Positions 43,030-52,664 of a DNA stretch of 64,000 bases are shown in pieces. Under the pieces are notes generated by a model. The model saw only the letters and a program-made list of their open reading frames with translations, searched no databases and was not told the origin of the DNA. Where the stretch lies: positions 248,001 through 312,000 of the forward strand of contig NZ_BMTT01000002.1 of NCBI RefSeq assembly GCF_014649815.1, given 5' to 3'. Origin of the DNA: Streptomyces mutabilis (GTDB lineage: Bacteria; Actinomycetota; Actinomycetes; Streptomycetales; Streptomycetaceae). A program made the position numbers and the translations under genes. The first letter of the stretch is position 1. Each line of letters opens with the position of its first letter.

Positions 43030-44558
43030 CGGGCGTCACCACCGATCAGCTCGACGGCGCGCTCCCCGACCATGAGCACGCCGATCATCGGGTTCACGGC
43101 GGTCATCGTCGGGAAGACGGAGGCGTCGGCGACGCGGATGCCCTCCAGGCCGCGGACGCGCAGCTCGGGGTCGACGACGGCCGTCTCGTCGGTGGCGGCG
43201 CCCATCTTGCAGGTGCCCGCCGGGTGGTAGACGGTGTGGGCGACCTTGCGGGCGTACTCGCTCAGCTCCTCGTCGCCGGTGACGTCCGGGCCGGGGCACA
43301 CCTCGCGCTTGAGCCAGCCGGCCAGCGGCTCGGACTTGGCGATCTCACGGGCGATCTTGATGCCGTCGACGAGGGTGCGGCCGTCGTAGTCGTCCTCGTC
43401 GGTGAAGTAGCGGAAGTCCAGGGCGGGCTTCACGGACGGGTCCGCGCTGGTCAGGTACAGGCGGCCGCGGGACTTCGGCTTGGGGATGTTCGGGGTCATG
43501 GAGACGCCGAACTCGGGCCGCTCGTAGCCGAGGCGCTCCGGGTTGTCCGTGAACGGGATCTGGTAGAAGTGGAACATCAGGTCGGGGCCCGCGTGTTCGG
43601 GGTCGCGGCGCACGAACAGACCGGCGTCGGAGTCCATCGCGGAGTTGTCCGGGATGGGGCCGTCGGTCTCCCACACGATCACCGACTCGGGGTGGTCGAG
43701 CAGGTTCTCGCCTACGCCGGGCAGGTCGAGCACCACGGGTATGCCGAGGGCTTCGAGGTCCTCGCGGGGGCCGATGCCGGAGTGCATCAGCAGGCGCGGC
43801 GAGTCGACGGCGCCGGCGCACAGGACGACCTCGTTACGGGCCTTGACCAGGATCTCCTCGCCGTCCTTGGTGCGCACGTGGACGCCCTCGGCGCGGGTGC
43901 CGTCGAGCTGGAGCTTGTACGCCCAGGTCTCCAGCATGATCGTGAGGTTGGTGCGCTCGTCCATCACCGGGTGCAGGTACGCCACCGACGCCGACGAGCG
44001 CTTGTTGTCCTCGGGGTGGTAGGCGAGGTCGAAGAAGCCGACGCCCTCGGTGAAGGGCTTCTTGTTGAAGCCCTCGATCCGGGGAACCTCCAGCGCCTTC
44101 TGCGCGGAGTCGACGAAGTCGCGGGCGATGGCGTTCCGGTCCTTCTCGTCGACCGGCACGATGTTGTTCTTCAGCCGGGCGAAGTACGCCTCCATCTGGA
44201 CCGCGCCCCAGCCCTTGGCGCCGGCCGCCTCCCACTCGTCCCAGTCGGACGGCAGCGGCTTGAAGGCGATGAGGGTGTTGTGGGAGGAGCAGCCGCCGAG
44301 CACCCGGGCGCGGCTGTGCCGGATGTGCGAATTGCCGCGCGGCTGCTCGGTGGTGGGGTAGTCGTAGTCCAGCTCGCCGCCGAGCAGGCCCATCCAGCGG
44401 CGCAGGGTCAGCACGTCGTCGCGGCCGACGTCGCTCGGGCCGCCCTCGATGACGGCGACGGTGACGTCCGGGTTCTCGGTGAGGCGCGAGGCGATGACGG
44501 AGCCGGCCGTGCCGCCGCCGACGACGACGTAGTCGTATTCGTGAGTGGTCTCGGACAT
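43026..44558 (-). CDS. betA: GMC oxidoreductase, probable choline dehydrogenase
   Basis: The 510-residue flavoprotein has the FAD-binding '[19 protein letters not shown]', the GMC-1 block '[17 protein letters not shown]', GMC-2 '[20 protein letters not shown]' and the C-terminal '[13 protein letters not shown]' holding the catalytic His, then '[16 protein letters not shown]'. Oxidises choline to betaine aldehyde at the membrane or in the cytoplasm. The ATG 44558 is preceded by GGAG. Between betB and the ABC genes, supporting the assignment. Confidence 0.88.
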   Translation of the reverse strand: MSETTHEYDYVVVGGGTAGSVIASRLTENPDVTVAVIEGGPSDVGRDDVLTLRRWMGLLGGELDYDYPTTEQPRGNSHIRHSRARVLGGCSSHNTLIAFKPLPSDWDEWEAAGAKGWGAVQMEAYFARLKNNIVPVDEKDRNAIARDFVDSAQKALEVPRIEGFNKKPFTEGVGFFDLAYHPEDNKRSSASVAYLHPVMDERTNLTIMLETWAYKLQLDGTRAEGVHVRTKDGEEILVKARNEVVLCAGAVDSPRLLMHSGIGPREDLEALGIPVVLDLPGVGENLLDHPESVIVWETDGPIPDNSAMDSDAGLFVRRDPEHAGPDLMFHFYQIPFTDNPERLGYERPEFGVSMTPNIPKPKSRGRLYLTSADPSVKPALDFRYFTDEDDYDGRTLVDGIKIAREIAKSEPLAGWLKREVCPGPDVTGDEELSEYARKVAHTVYHPAGTCKMGAATDETAVVDPELRVRGLEGIRVADASVFPTMTAVNPMIGVLMVGERAVELIGGDAR

Positions 44559-44640
44559 GGGGGTACTCCAGTGGGGCGAGCGGATGGTGCGGGGGGTGTG
44601 ACGGGTGCGGGAGGGGGTGCGGCGGATGCGGGACGCTCGG

Positions 44641-46170
44641 TCAGCCGGCGAACCAGCGGACGGGCTTCGGTGCGAGGTTCTGGTAAACGTGCTTGCTCTC
44701 GCGGTACTCGGCAAGGCCCGCGGGGCCCAGTTCGCGGCCGACACCGCTCTTGCCGAAGCCGCCCCACTCCGCCTGCGGCAGGTAGGGGTGGAAGTCGTTG
44801 ATCCAGACGGTGCCGTGGCGGAGCCGGCCGGCGACCCGGCGGGCGCGGCCCGCGTCGGCGGTCCAGACGGCGCCGGCGAGGCCGTACTCGGTGTCGTTGG
44901 CGAGGGCGACGGCCTCGTCCTCGGTGCGGAAGGTCTCGACGGTGAGGACCGGCCCGAAGACCTCCTCGCGTACGACCCGCATCTCGCGGTGGCACTGGTC
45001 GAGAACGGTCGGCTCGTAGAAGTAGCCGCTCTCCGGACGCTCGGGGGACGGCTCGGGGCGCTTGCCGCCGCAGCGCACCACCGCGCCCTCGGCGAGGGCG
45101 GAGGCCACGTAGTCCTCGGTCCTGGCGCGCTGCTGCTCGGAGACGAGCGGGCCGCACTCGACGCCTTCCTCGGTGCCGCGGCCGAGGCGGATCCTCGCCG
45201 CGCGGCGGGCGAGTTCGGCGACGAAGCGCTCGCGCACCGACTCCTCGATGATGAGCCGGCCCCCTGCGGAGCAGACCTGGCCGCTGTGGATGAAGGCGGC
45301 GTTGAGGGCCTGGTCGACGGCGGTGTCGAAACCCTCCTCGGTCTCGCAGGCGTCGGCGAAGACCACGTTCGGGTTCTTGCCGCCGAGTTCGAGGGCGACC
45401 TTCTTGACGGTGACGGCGGCGGCCTGGGCGACCTTGGTGCCGCTGACCAGGCCGCCGGTGAAGGAGACCAGGTCGACGTCGGGGTGCTCGGCCAGCCGGG
45501 CGCCGACGGTGTGGCCGGGGCCGGTGACGATGTTCGCGACGCCGGTGGGGAGGCCGGCCTCGACGAGCAGGTCGATCAGGGCGATCGTGGTGAGCGGGGT
45601 GATCTCGCTGGGCTTGATCACGAAGGTGTTGCCGGCGGCGAGCGCCGGGGCGATCTTCCAGCTGGCCTGGAGCAGCGGGTAGTTCCAGGGCGTGATCATC
45701 GCGCAGACGCCGACCGGCTCGTGCACGACGACGCTGTGGATGTCGGGCGAGCCCGCGTCGACGACCCGGCCGAGGGCCTCCCCGGCGACCAGGTCGGCGA
45801 AGTAGCGGAAGGCGTCGGCGACGCAGTCGATGTCGACGCGCCCCTCCTCGACGGTCTTGCCCGCGTCGCGGCTCTCGAGCAGGCCCAGCTCCTCGCGGTC
45901 GCGCACGAGGAGGTCGGCGACGCGGCGCAGCAGGGCGGCGCGTTCGGCGACCGGGGCGTGCGGCCACTCGCCCGCGTCGAAGGCGCGCCGGGCGGCGGCC
46001 ACCGCGCGGTCGGTGTCCTTCTCGTCGCCCTCGGCGACCACGGCGAAGGGCTGGGCGTCCGCCGGGTCGAGGATGTCGCGGGTGGCGCCGGAGGACGCCG
46101 CCAGCCACTCGCCGCCCGCGTGGATGGTGCGGTGACCCCGCTCCGCCTGGGTTTCCGTTCGGTTCGCCAT
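44641..46170 (-). CDS. betB: Betaine-aldehyde dehydrogenase
   Basis: The 509-residue aldehyde dehydrogenase has 'MITPWNYPLLQASWKIAPAL' and 'NTFVIKPSE', the catalytic Glu in 'VALELGGKNPNVVFADA' and Cys in 'FIHSGQVCSAGGRL'. 'TVWINDFHPYLPQAEWGGFG' is a betaine-aldehyde-type C-terminal block. It finishes choline conversion to glycine betaine, the main compatible solute pathway in this operon. First gene; GGAAGG upstream of ATG 46170. Confidence 0.92.
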   Translation of the reverse strand: MANRTETQAERGHRTIHAGGEWLAASSGATRDILDPADAQPFAVVAEGDEKDTDRAVAAARRAFDAGEWPHAPVAERAALLRRVADLLVRDREELGLLESRDAGKTVEEGRVDIDCVADAFRYFADLVAGEALGRVVDAGSPDIHSVVVHEPVGVCAMITPWNYPLLQASWKIAPALAAGNTFVIKPSEITPLTTIALIDLLVEAGLPTGVANIVTGPGHTVGARLAEHPDVDLVSFTGGLVSGTKVAQAAAVTVKKVALELGGKNPNVVFADACETEEGFDTAVDQALNAAFIHSGQVCSAGGRLIIEESVRERFVAELARRAARIRLGRGTEEGVECGPLVSEQQRARTEDYVASALAEGAVVRCGGKRPEPSPERPESGYFYEPTVLDQCHREMRVVREEVFGPVLTVETFRTEDEAVALANDTEYGLAGAVWTADAGRARRVAGRLRHGTVWINDFHPYLPQAEWGGFGKSGVGRELGPAGLAEYRESKHVYQNLAPKPVRWFAG

Positions 46171-46325
46171 GGTGGGAAATGCCTTCCGTTCCTGATCAAC
46201 CCCCCTGTGTCACACGCGTGTCACTCCCGGGGACCGTGAGCCCCTGCCCCACGGCTCGATTTGCATGCCGAATCGGCGTCCGAAAGTGCGGCTCATCACT
46301 TGCGAAAGGGGCGAACGGTACGGAA

Positions 46326-46363
46326 ACGGGCCCCGTTCCGGTCGGTACCGGAACGGGGCCCGT
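46326..46363 (-). terminator. Perfect 16-bp hairpin after mdh
   Basis: Arms ACGGGCCCCGTTCCGG / CCGGAACGGGGCCCGT with a 6-nt loop lie 43 bp after the mdh stop. It isolates mdh from the betaine operon in the same direction. Nearby, ACACGCGTGT (46212-46221) is a short palindrome in the betB promoter region, a possible operator. Confidence 0.8.
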
Positions 46364-46405
46364 GCAGGGCCTGCGGGGCCGCGGGCGGCCCGGAACGCGG
46401 GTGGC

Positions 46406-47482
<1,077 letters not shown>

Positions 47483-47762
47483 TCAGGCTATCGCGCCCAC
47501 GGTGCCCGGCACGTCCGGGTCGGTGTGGCCCGGCCCACAGGGTTCCCGTCGGAGCACCCGAGGCACGAGGCAGCGGGGCGCGGACATGAAGAGGCGGCCG
47601 CCTGTCCGGGAGAGGGGGGAAGGCGACCGCCGTTCGGGGATACCGTTGCCGGACTCCCGTGGGGGTACTTCTCGCGTGCCCGCCCCTACGCGGGCCATGC
47701 CTGCCGCGGGCGGACTTTCTCCGGGGACCGCCCCGGGACGGTCCCGTCCCCGGTCACGCCGG

Positions 47763-49049
47763 TCACTCCGTGCAGCCCTTCTCGCCCGACGCCAGCGTCA
47801 CGCACGCCTTGGCGTCGGCCGCGGACTTCACGGCCACCATCGGGGTGTAGGCGACGGTGTCGGTCGCCCCGGTGACCGCACCCGTCTGCCGGTTCGCCCC
47901 GTCCGCGCTCACCTCGACCTCGGCGCCCCGGGTGGCCTGGGTGACGCGGGCCCACGCGGCGCCGCACGTCTTGCTGTAGCGGACCTCGACGGCGGCCGCG
48001 CCGACGGTGGCGGTCGCGGAGGTGGTCACCAGGTCGCCGCCGCAGCCCATCGTCTCCGGGTCCTTGCCGGTGCAGGCGTCGCCGCTGCACTTCACGCCCG
48101 GGGGCAGGGCGGGGTCGGTGGTCACGGTGGCCGACGGGGAGGGCTTGGCGCCCTCGTTCTTCTCGTCCCCGTCCTCGTTCATGACGAAGAAGGCCCCCGC
48201 GATCACCACGAGCACGCCGACGACACCCGCGACGAACGTGGTCGTCCGTTTGCCGCCGCCCCCGGAGGAGCGGCCCCGGGCGCCGAAGCCGCCGCGCGGG
48301 GGCTCGCCGTGCGTGTCCGGGTACGTCTCGGAGGTGCCGCGACCGCTTGGTGCCGCGGCGGCCGGTGGCGTCACGGCCGTCCCGTAGCCGGTGCCGGTCC
48401 CTGCCGCGCGGTCGCCGGTCGGTGCCGGGCCCCGGTAACCGGCGATCCTCCACGAGTTGCCGTCGCTCGCACCGCCGGTCGACGGGGCGGAGGGAGCGCC
48501 GGGGGCGGCGCCACCGCCCCGGAGGGTGCCGACGGCCGAGTCGGGGCTGTCGGCGGCGGTCGGCTGCACGGGAACCGACGGCGGCAGAGTGGGCGCCACA
48601 CCGGCCGGTCCGGCGACACCGGGCGTGGCCGGCGAGCCGCCACCGTGACGGCCCGTACGGGACCCCCGGCTGCTCCTGTTGCCGCTGCCCGATCTGGCCG
48701 CGGGCGTGCCCAGCTCACCGAGCGCGGCGCGCGCCTGGGAGATCCGGATGGCCTCCATGGTCATGTCGTGGCGCATCTCCGAGCGGCTCCAGGCGCGCTC
48801 GGCCAGCTCCCACATGGTGGTCAGGTGGACGGGATTGGTGCCCGTCACCTCGGCCAGGGCCACGATGGCGCCCTTCGGCGCCAGCAGCCGGCCGTTCAGG
48901 TACCGCTCCCAGGACGTCTTGCTGTAGCCCGTGGCGTCGGCCACCGACGCGATGCTCAGCTCGCTGCGGTCCACGAGTCGGCGCAGCTGACTCGCGAACT
49001 CCTTGATCTGCGGATCGAGTTCCTCCGGCAAAGCCTTCCAACGAGGCAT
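47763..49049 (-). CDS. XRE-type HTH membrane protein with DUF2690 domain
   Basis: The 428-residue protein has an N-terminal helix-turn-helix ('LSIASVADATGYSKTSWERY', residues ~31-50) in a cytoplasmic domain, a long Gly/Pro/Ser-rich linker and one membrane helix ('TTTFVAGVVGVLVVIAGAFF', ~270-290). The extracellular DUF2690 domain has four conserved cysteines ('GVKCSGDACTGKDPETMGCG', 'VRYSKTCGAAWARVTQA', 'DAKACVTLASGEKGC'). The topology suggests signal transfer from the surface to DNA; ligand unknown. Confidence 0.85.
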   Translation of the reverse strand: MPRWKALPEELDPQIKEFASQLRRLVDRSELSIASVADATGYSKTSWERYLNGRLLAPKGAIVALAEVTGTNPVHLTTMWELAERAWSRSEMRHDMTMEAIRISQARAALGELGTPAARSGSGNRSSRGSRTGRHGGGSPATPGVAGPAGVAPTLPPSVPVQPTAADSPDSAVGTLRGGGAAPGAPSAPSTGGASDGNSWRIAGYRGPAPTGDRAAGTGTGYGTAVTPPAAAAPSGRGTSETYPDTHGEPPRGGFGARGRSSGGGGKRTTTFVAGVVGVLVVIAGAFFVMNEDGDEKNEGAKPSPSATVTTDPALPPGVKCSGDACTGKDPETMGCGGDLVTTSATATVGAAAVEVRYSKTCGAAWARVTQATRGAEVEVSADGANRQTGAVTGATDTVAYTPMVAVKSAADAKACVTLASGEKGCTE

Positions 49050-49392
49050 TGCTTCCCCCCTCTTACCCCCGGTGACGTGCTTTTGGTTCCCCCGCTCGGT
49101 CCTCTCGCGCGGCGTCCCGCACGGAGTCCCCGTTCTGGCTACCCACAGGGATGCGCCCGGTCAGGATCTCAGTTCCCGGGGTGGGGGCGCACAGGAGCAC
49201 AGAGGCCCGCGAGCATGCACCGTCGCACGCCCAACGGTTCGTGGTCCAGTGTCCCACCGGCGTTCCCGTGCCCGGAACCGAACCCCGTTTTTCACGGTCC
49301 GCGTAGCGGAGTAGCGGAACGGTCACTTCCGTGCCACAGCGCCCTGACAAGCGTTGATCAGGGCCTTCGCCGTGCAGGAGGGTTGGTTCCGG

Positions 49393-49432
49393 CGGCGGCC
49401 CGTCCTCCCACGGGGGTGAGGACGGGCCGCCG
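49393..49432 (-). terminator. Hairpin after the DUF3017 gene
   Basis: 15-bp perfect arms (CGGCGGCCCGTCCTC / GAGGACGGGCCGCCG, 49393-49407 and 49418-49432) with a 10-nt loop lie 10 bp past the stop. The remainder of 49050-49390 holds the promoter region of the DUF2690 gene and no supported gene. Confidence 0.8.
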
Positions 49433-49441
49433 TACCGACAC

Positions 49442-50095
49442 TCAGCTCACGGTGAAGTGCAGGATGTCCTGGAGGAACGGGAGTTCCAGCACCGGCTTCG
49501 GCTGAACCATCAGCGCCAGCAGGGCGATGGTCAGGCCCAGGACGCCGTAGGTGGCGATGTCCGTGAAACGCGAGCGTACGGCGAGCATGCCGACGCCGGA
49601 CATCGCCCAGCGGAGCGCGGCGCCCACGAGCAGCGCGGCGCCGATCAGGAACGTCCCCCAGCGGAACACGTCCAGCGCGGTCAGCAGGAGCCCCAGGCCG
49701 ACCAGCAGCGCCACGGTGAGCACGGGCCACTGCCGGGCGGGCGCCGGTGCGTCGCCGGCCGCGGCCCGACCGCCGCCCTCGGGGCGCGCGGTGTCGCGGG
49801 TGAAGAGCGGGAACCGCCGGGTGGTCCGGCGCGGCCTGCCGTCGGCGTCGGGCGCGCTGACGGGGTCGCGGACGGTGATGTCGTCGTCGGTGTCGTCGGG
49901 CTCGGGGGGATCGGAGTTGTCGGGCGCCTCCGGGCTCTCCGAGTGCGCCAGGTTCTCCGAGTGCGTCGCGTTCTGCGAGTACGTCGGACGCTGCGAGTTC
50001 GTCGGGTTCCCCGTCCTCACGGGGCTCCGACCGTCCCCGCCCTCGCGGGGCTCCCGGCCCCCCGAGCGCCCCGCATCGGTGTTCTCAGCCGGCAC
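49442..50095 (-). CDS. DUF3017 membrane protein
   Basis: The 217-residue protein has an unstructured N-terminal 115 residues, including a run of degenerate 7-residue repeats ('[20 protein letters not shown]'). A DUF3017 domain of three helices follows ('[20 protein letters not shown]', '[20 protein letters not shown]', '[20 protein letters not shown]'). GTG 50095 overlaps the folD 3' end by 11 bp, so it is translated together with folD. Function unknown. Confidence 0.85.
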   Translation of the reverse strand: MPAENTDAGRSGGREPREGGDGRSPVRTGNPTNSQRPTYSQNATHSENLAHSESPEAPDNSDPPEPDDTDDDITVRDPVSAPDADGRPRRTTRRFPLFTRDTARPEGGGRAAAGDAPAPARQWPVLTVALLVGLGLLLTALDVFRWGTFLIGAALLVGAALRWAMSGVGMLAVRSRFTDIATYGVLGLTIALLALMVQPKPVLELPFLQDILHFTVS

Positions 50096-50939
50096 TGCGC
50101 TCCGCCGCCTCCACCACGTTCACGAGCAGCTGGGCCCGGGTCATGGGTCCGACGCCACCGGGGTTCGGGGAGATCCAGGCGGCGACCTCGGCCACGCCGG
50201 GGTGGACGTCGCCCACGATCTTGCCCTCGGCGTTGCGGGAGACGCCGACGTCCAGGACGGCGGCACCCGGCTTGACGTCCTCGGGGCGGATCAGGTGCGG
50301 GGAGCCGGCGGCGGCGACGACGATGTCCGCGCGCTTGAGGTGGGCGGAAAGGTCCCGGGTGCCGGTGTGGCACTGGGTCACGGTGGCGTTCTCGCTGCGC
50401 CGGGTCAGCAGCAGCGGCATCGGCCGGCCGATGGTGACGCCGCGGCCGACGACCACGACCTCGGCGCCCTTGATCTCCACGCCGTAGCGGCGGAGGAGGG
50501 TGAGGATGCCGTTGGGGGTGCAGGGCAGCGGCGCCGGCTCGTTCAGGACGAGGCGGCCGAGGTTCATCGGGTGCAGGCCGTCCGCGTCCTTGTCCGGGTC
50601 CATCAGTTCCAGGATGCGGTTCTCGTCGATGCCCTTGGGCAGCGGCAGCTGGACGATGTAGCCGGTGCAGGCCGGGTCGTCGTTCAGCTCGCGGACGACC
50701 GCCTCGATCTCCTCCTGCGTCGCCGTGGCCGGCAGCTCGCGCTGGATGGACGCGATGCCCACCTGGGCGCAGTCGCGGTGCTTGCCGGCGACGTACTTCT
50801 GGCTGCCGGGGTCGTCGCCGACCAGGACGGTGCCGAGGCCGGGCGTGACGCCCCTCTCCTTCAGCGCCGCCACGCGGGCGGTCAGTTCGGACTTGATCGC
50901 GGCTGCGGTGGCCTTGCCATCGAGAATCTGGGCGGTCAT
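50085..50939 (-). CDS. folD: Bifunctional methylene-THF dehydrogenase/cyclohydrolase
   Basis: The 284-residue protein has '[20 protein letters not shown]' (Lys in the YVxxK site), '[20 protein letters not shown]' and '[17 protein letters not shown]', then the NADP-binding '[18 protein letters not shown]' and '[16 protein letters not shown]'. It converts methylene-THF to formyl-THF, which feeds PurN and PurH in this window. First gene of a two-gene unit. Confidence 0.96.
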   Translation of the reverse strand: MTAQILDGKATAAAIKSELTARVAALKERGVTPGLGTVLVGDDPGSQKYVAGKHRDCAQVGIASIQRELPATATQEEIEAVVRELNDDPACTGYIVQLPLPKGIDENRILELMDPDKDADGLHPMNLGRLVLNEPAPLPCTPNGILTLLRRYGVEIKGAEVVVVGRGVTIGRPMPLLLTRRSENATVTQCHTGTRDLSAHLKRADIVVAAAGSPHLIRPEDVKPGAAVLDVGVSRNAEGKIVGDVHPGVAEVAAWISPNPGGVGPMTRAQLLVNVVEAAERSAG

Positions 50940-51211
50940 GCCCCCATCCTCGCGGATGACCGGCCCCGGGTTCCAATCCGGCCGTCGTACGGACACCGCG
51001 GGACGCGTGCGCGCGGATTCGCGCATGATCGGCGTTGTTGCACTTGCACAACACCTTGCGGCCGGGCTGGACAAGCACGAGACCGGTCAAGAACGATTGG
51101 GGAGCACAGTGCCGCGGGGCCGTACCGGGGGGACGAACCGCTACTGACGACCTCCTCCGAGCCGCGCCACGCGTCGTCCCCGCACGTGACAGCGACGGAG
51201 GAAGTCCCGCC

Positions 51212-51790
51212 ATGAGCTTCGGCGATCCGAACAACCCCTACGGTCCGCCGCAGGGCCAGCAGCCCGGCCACGGCAGCCAGCAGCCGCCCCAGGGCCAGCC
51301 CGGCTACGGCTACCCCCAAGGCCAGCAGCCCGGCTACGGCTACCCGTCGGCGCCGCCCGTCCAGCAGCCCTACGGCGGCGCCCCCACCACGATGCCGGGC
51401 ACCGTCAGTGCCGCCCGGGTCATGCTGTGGGTGATCGTCGGCCTCCAGGCGATCGGCACGGTCCTGTTCGCCGTCTCGGCCGTGGCGGTCGACCAGGCCA
51501 AGGACGACCCCGCGTTCGAGGAGCTGGCCGACTACCCGACGGGCGTGCTGTGGGCCATCGCGGTGCTCGCGCTGGCGTGGCTCGTCTGGGCGGCCGTCCT
51601 GGCGGTGAAGTTCAAGGCGGGCGGCAACGGCCTGCGCATCACCGCCCTGGTGTTCGGCATCCTCACCGCGGTCATCGCCCTCTACCCGTTCACCGTCTTC
51701 GGCATCATCCACCTGGTGCTCGGCATCCTCATCGCCGTGTTCGTCGGCAACTCCAACGGCGCCGCCTGGTTCAAGCGCCCGCGCTACTGA
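51212..51790 (+). CDS. Membrane protein with Pro/Gln/Gly-rich N-terminus
   Basis: The 192-residue protein has a ~65-residue disordered N-terminus of PQGQQPGYGYP-like repeats and four membrane helices ('VMLWVIVGLQAIGTVLFAVS', 'VLWAIAVLALAWLVWAAVLA', 'ITALVFGILTAVIALYPFTV', 'IHLVLGILIAVFVGNSNG'). Layout resembles DUF4190/TM2-like streptomycete membrane proteins. ATG 51212 has GGAGGA upstream. Function unknown; DUF-type role in envelope assumed only from location. Confidence 0.8.
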   Translation: MSFGDPNNPYGPPQGQQPGHGSQQPPQGQPGYGYPQGQQPGYGYPSAPPVQQPYGGAPTTMPGTVSAARVMLWVIVGLQAIGTVLFAVSAVAVDQAKDDPAFEELADYPTGVLWAIAVLALAWLVWAAVLAVKFKAGGNGLRITALVFGILTAVIALYPFTVFGIIHLVLGILIAVFVGNSNGAAWFKRPRY

Positions 51791-51917
51791 CGCACCACGG
51801 GACGCTTTCGCGCCAATCCCGTCGCAGGGCCGTGTCTCACCCGTACGAGGGGGGACGCGGCCCTGGTGCGTCGCAATACCCTGACGCGGGTAGCCGTCAG
51901 GCACGGGGAGACGCACC

Positions 51918-52664
51918 TTGTACAGCATCATCGTGGTACCTCCGCCGACCACGGAGGACGAACGCACCCGCACGCAGTTCCGGCTCGCACCCGGTGAGCG
52001 CCTGCCCTTCGGGCGGTCCGTGCCCGAGGGCGGCCTGCTGATCGGGCACGACGGGGTGTCCCGCAGAGCCGGTGAGATCACCGCCCACGGCGTCTTCTGG
52101 ACCCTGAGCAACCTCTCCGCCCACCAGACCTACGTGGTGGAGAACCCCGAGGGCGCCGGCGAGCACATCAAGGTCGCGCCGGGCCGTCTGGACGCCCCGG
52201 TGCCCTTCGAGTTCTCGCGGATCGTGCTGCCCGCGGCGGGCGACCTGCTGCCGCTGGAGGTGTGGGCGCCGCGCCACGACTACCTGCGCGCCGAGGACGG
52301 CACCGACGGCGAACCGACCGCCCCGGCCTTCTCCGTCGACCGCACCAAGCGCTACTTCGCGGTGCTCGCCGCCCTGTGCGAGCCACGGCTGCGCGGGACG
52401 CCGCACGCGCCGCTGCCGACCGTCGAGCAGGTCGTCGAGCGGCTTCGCCCGGGCTGGCCGGCCGCGTCGCGCACGTCCGTGCAGTGGAACATCGACTACC
52501 TGGCGGTGAAGCTGCGGCTGAAGCCGGGCCCGGAGACGGCGGAGGCGGGCACGCGGCTCAACGGCAAGAAGGAGTCCCTGGTGGCCATGGCGCTCCGCTT
52601 CGACCTGGTCCGGGAGGACGACCTCGTGGTCCTGTCCGCGCCACCGCGCCGGGTGATCCGGTGA
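51918..52664 (+). CDS. FHA-domain-like protein paired with a Ser/Thr kinase
   Basis: The 248-residue protein starts with TTG 51918 (GGGGAGA 7 nt upstream). The N-terminal half ('FGRSVPEGGLLIGHDGVSRR', 'ITAHGVFWTLSNLSAHQTYV') has the GR..S..H..N layout of forkhead-associated domains, which bind phosphothreonine. The C-terminal half ('VDRTKRYFAVLAALCEPRLR' to 'LVAMALRFDLVREDDL') is a winged-helix-like segment seen in kinase-linked FHA proteins. It ends inside the kinase start (GTGA), so the two are co-translated. Confidence 0.8.
   Translation: MYSIIVVPPPTTEDERTRTQFRLAPGERLPFGRSVPEGGLLIGHDGVSRRAGEITAHGVFWTLSNLSAHQTYVVENPEGAGEHIKVAPGRLDAPVPFEFSRIVLPAAGDLLPLEVWAPRHDYLRAEDGTDGEPTAPAFSVDRTKRYFAVLAALCEPRLRGTPHAPLPTVEQVVERLRPGWPAASRTSVQWNIDYLAVKLRLKPGPETAEAGTRLNGKKESLVAMALRFDLVREDDLVVLSAPPRRVIR

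Noticed and set aside
49300-49380. Possible tRNA or small RNA gene
   Set aside because: Short stems can be drawn, but no cloverleaf with a GTTCRANNC loop could be formed.
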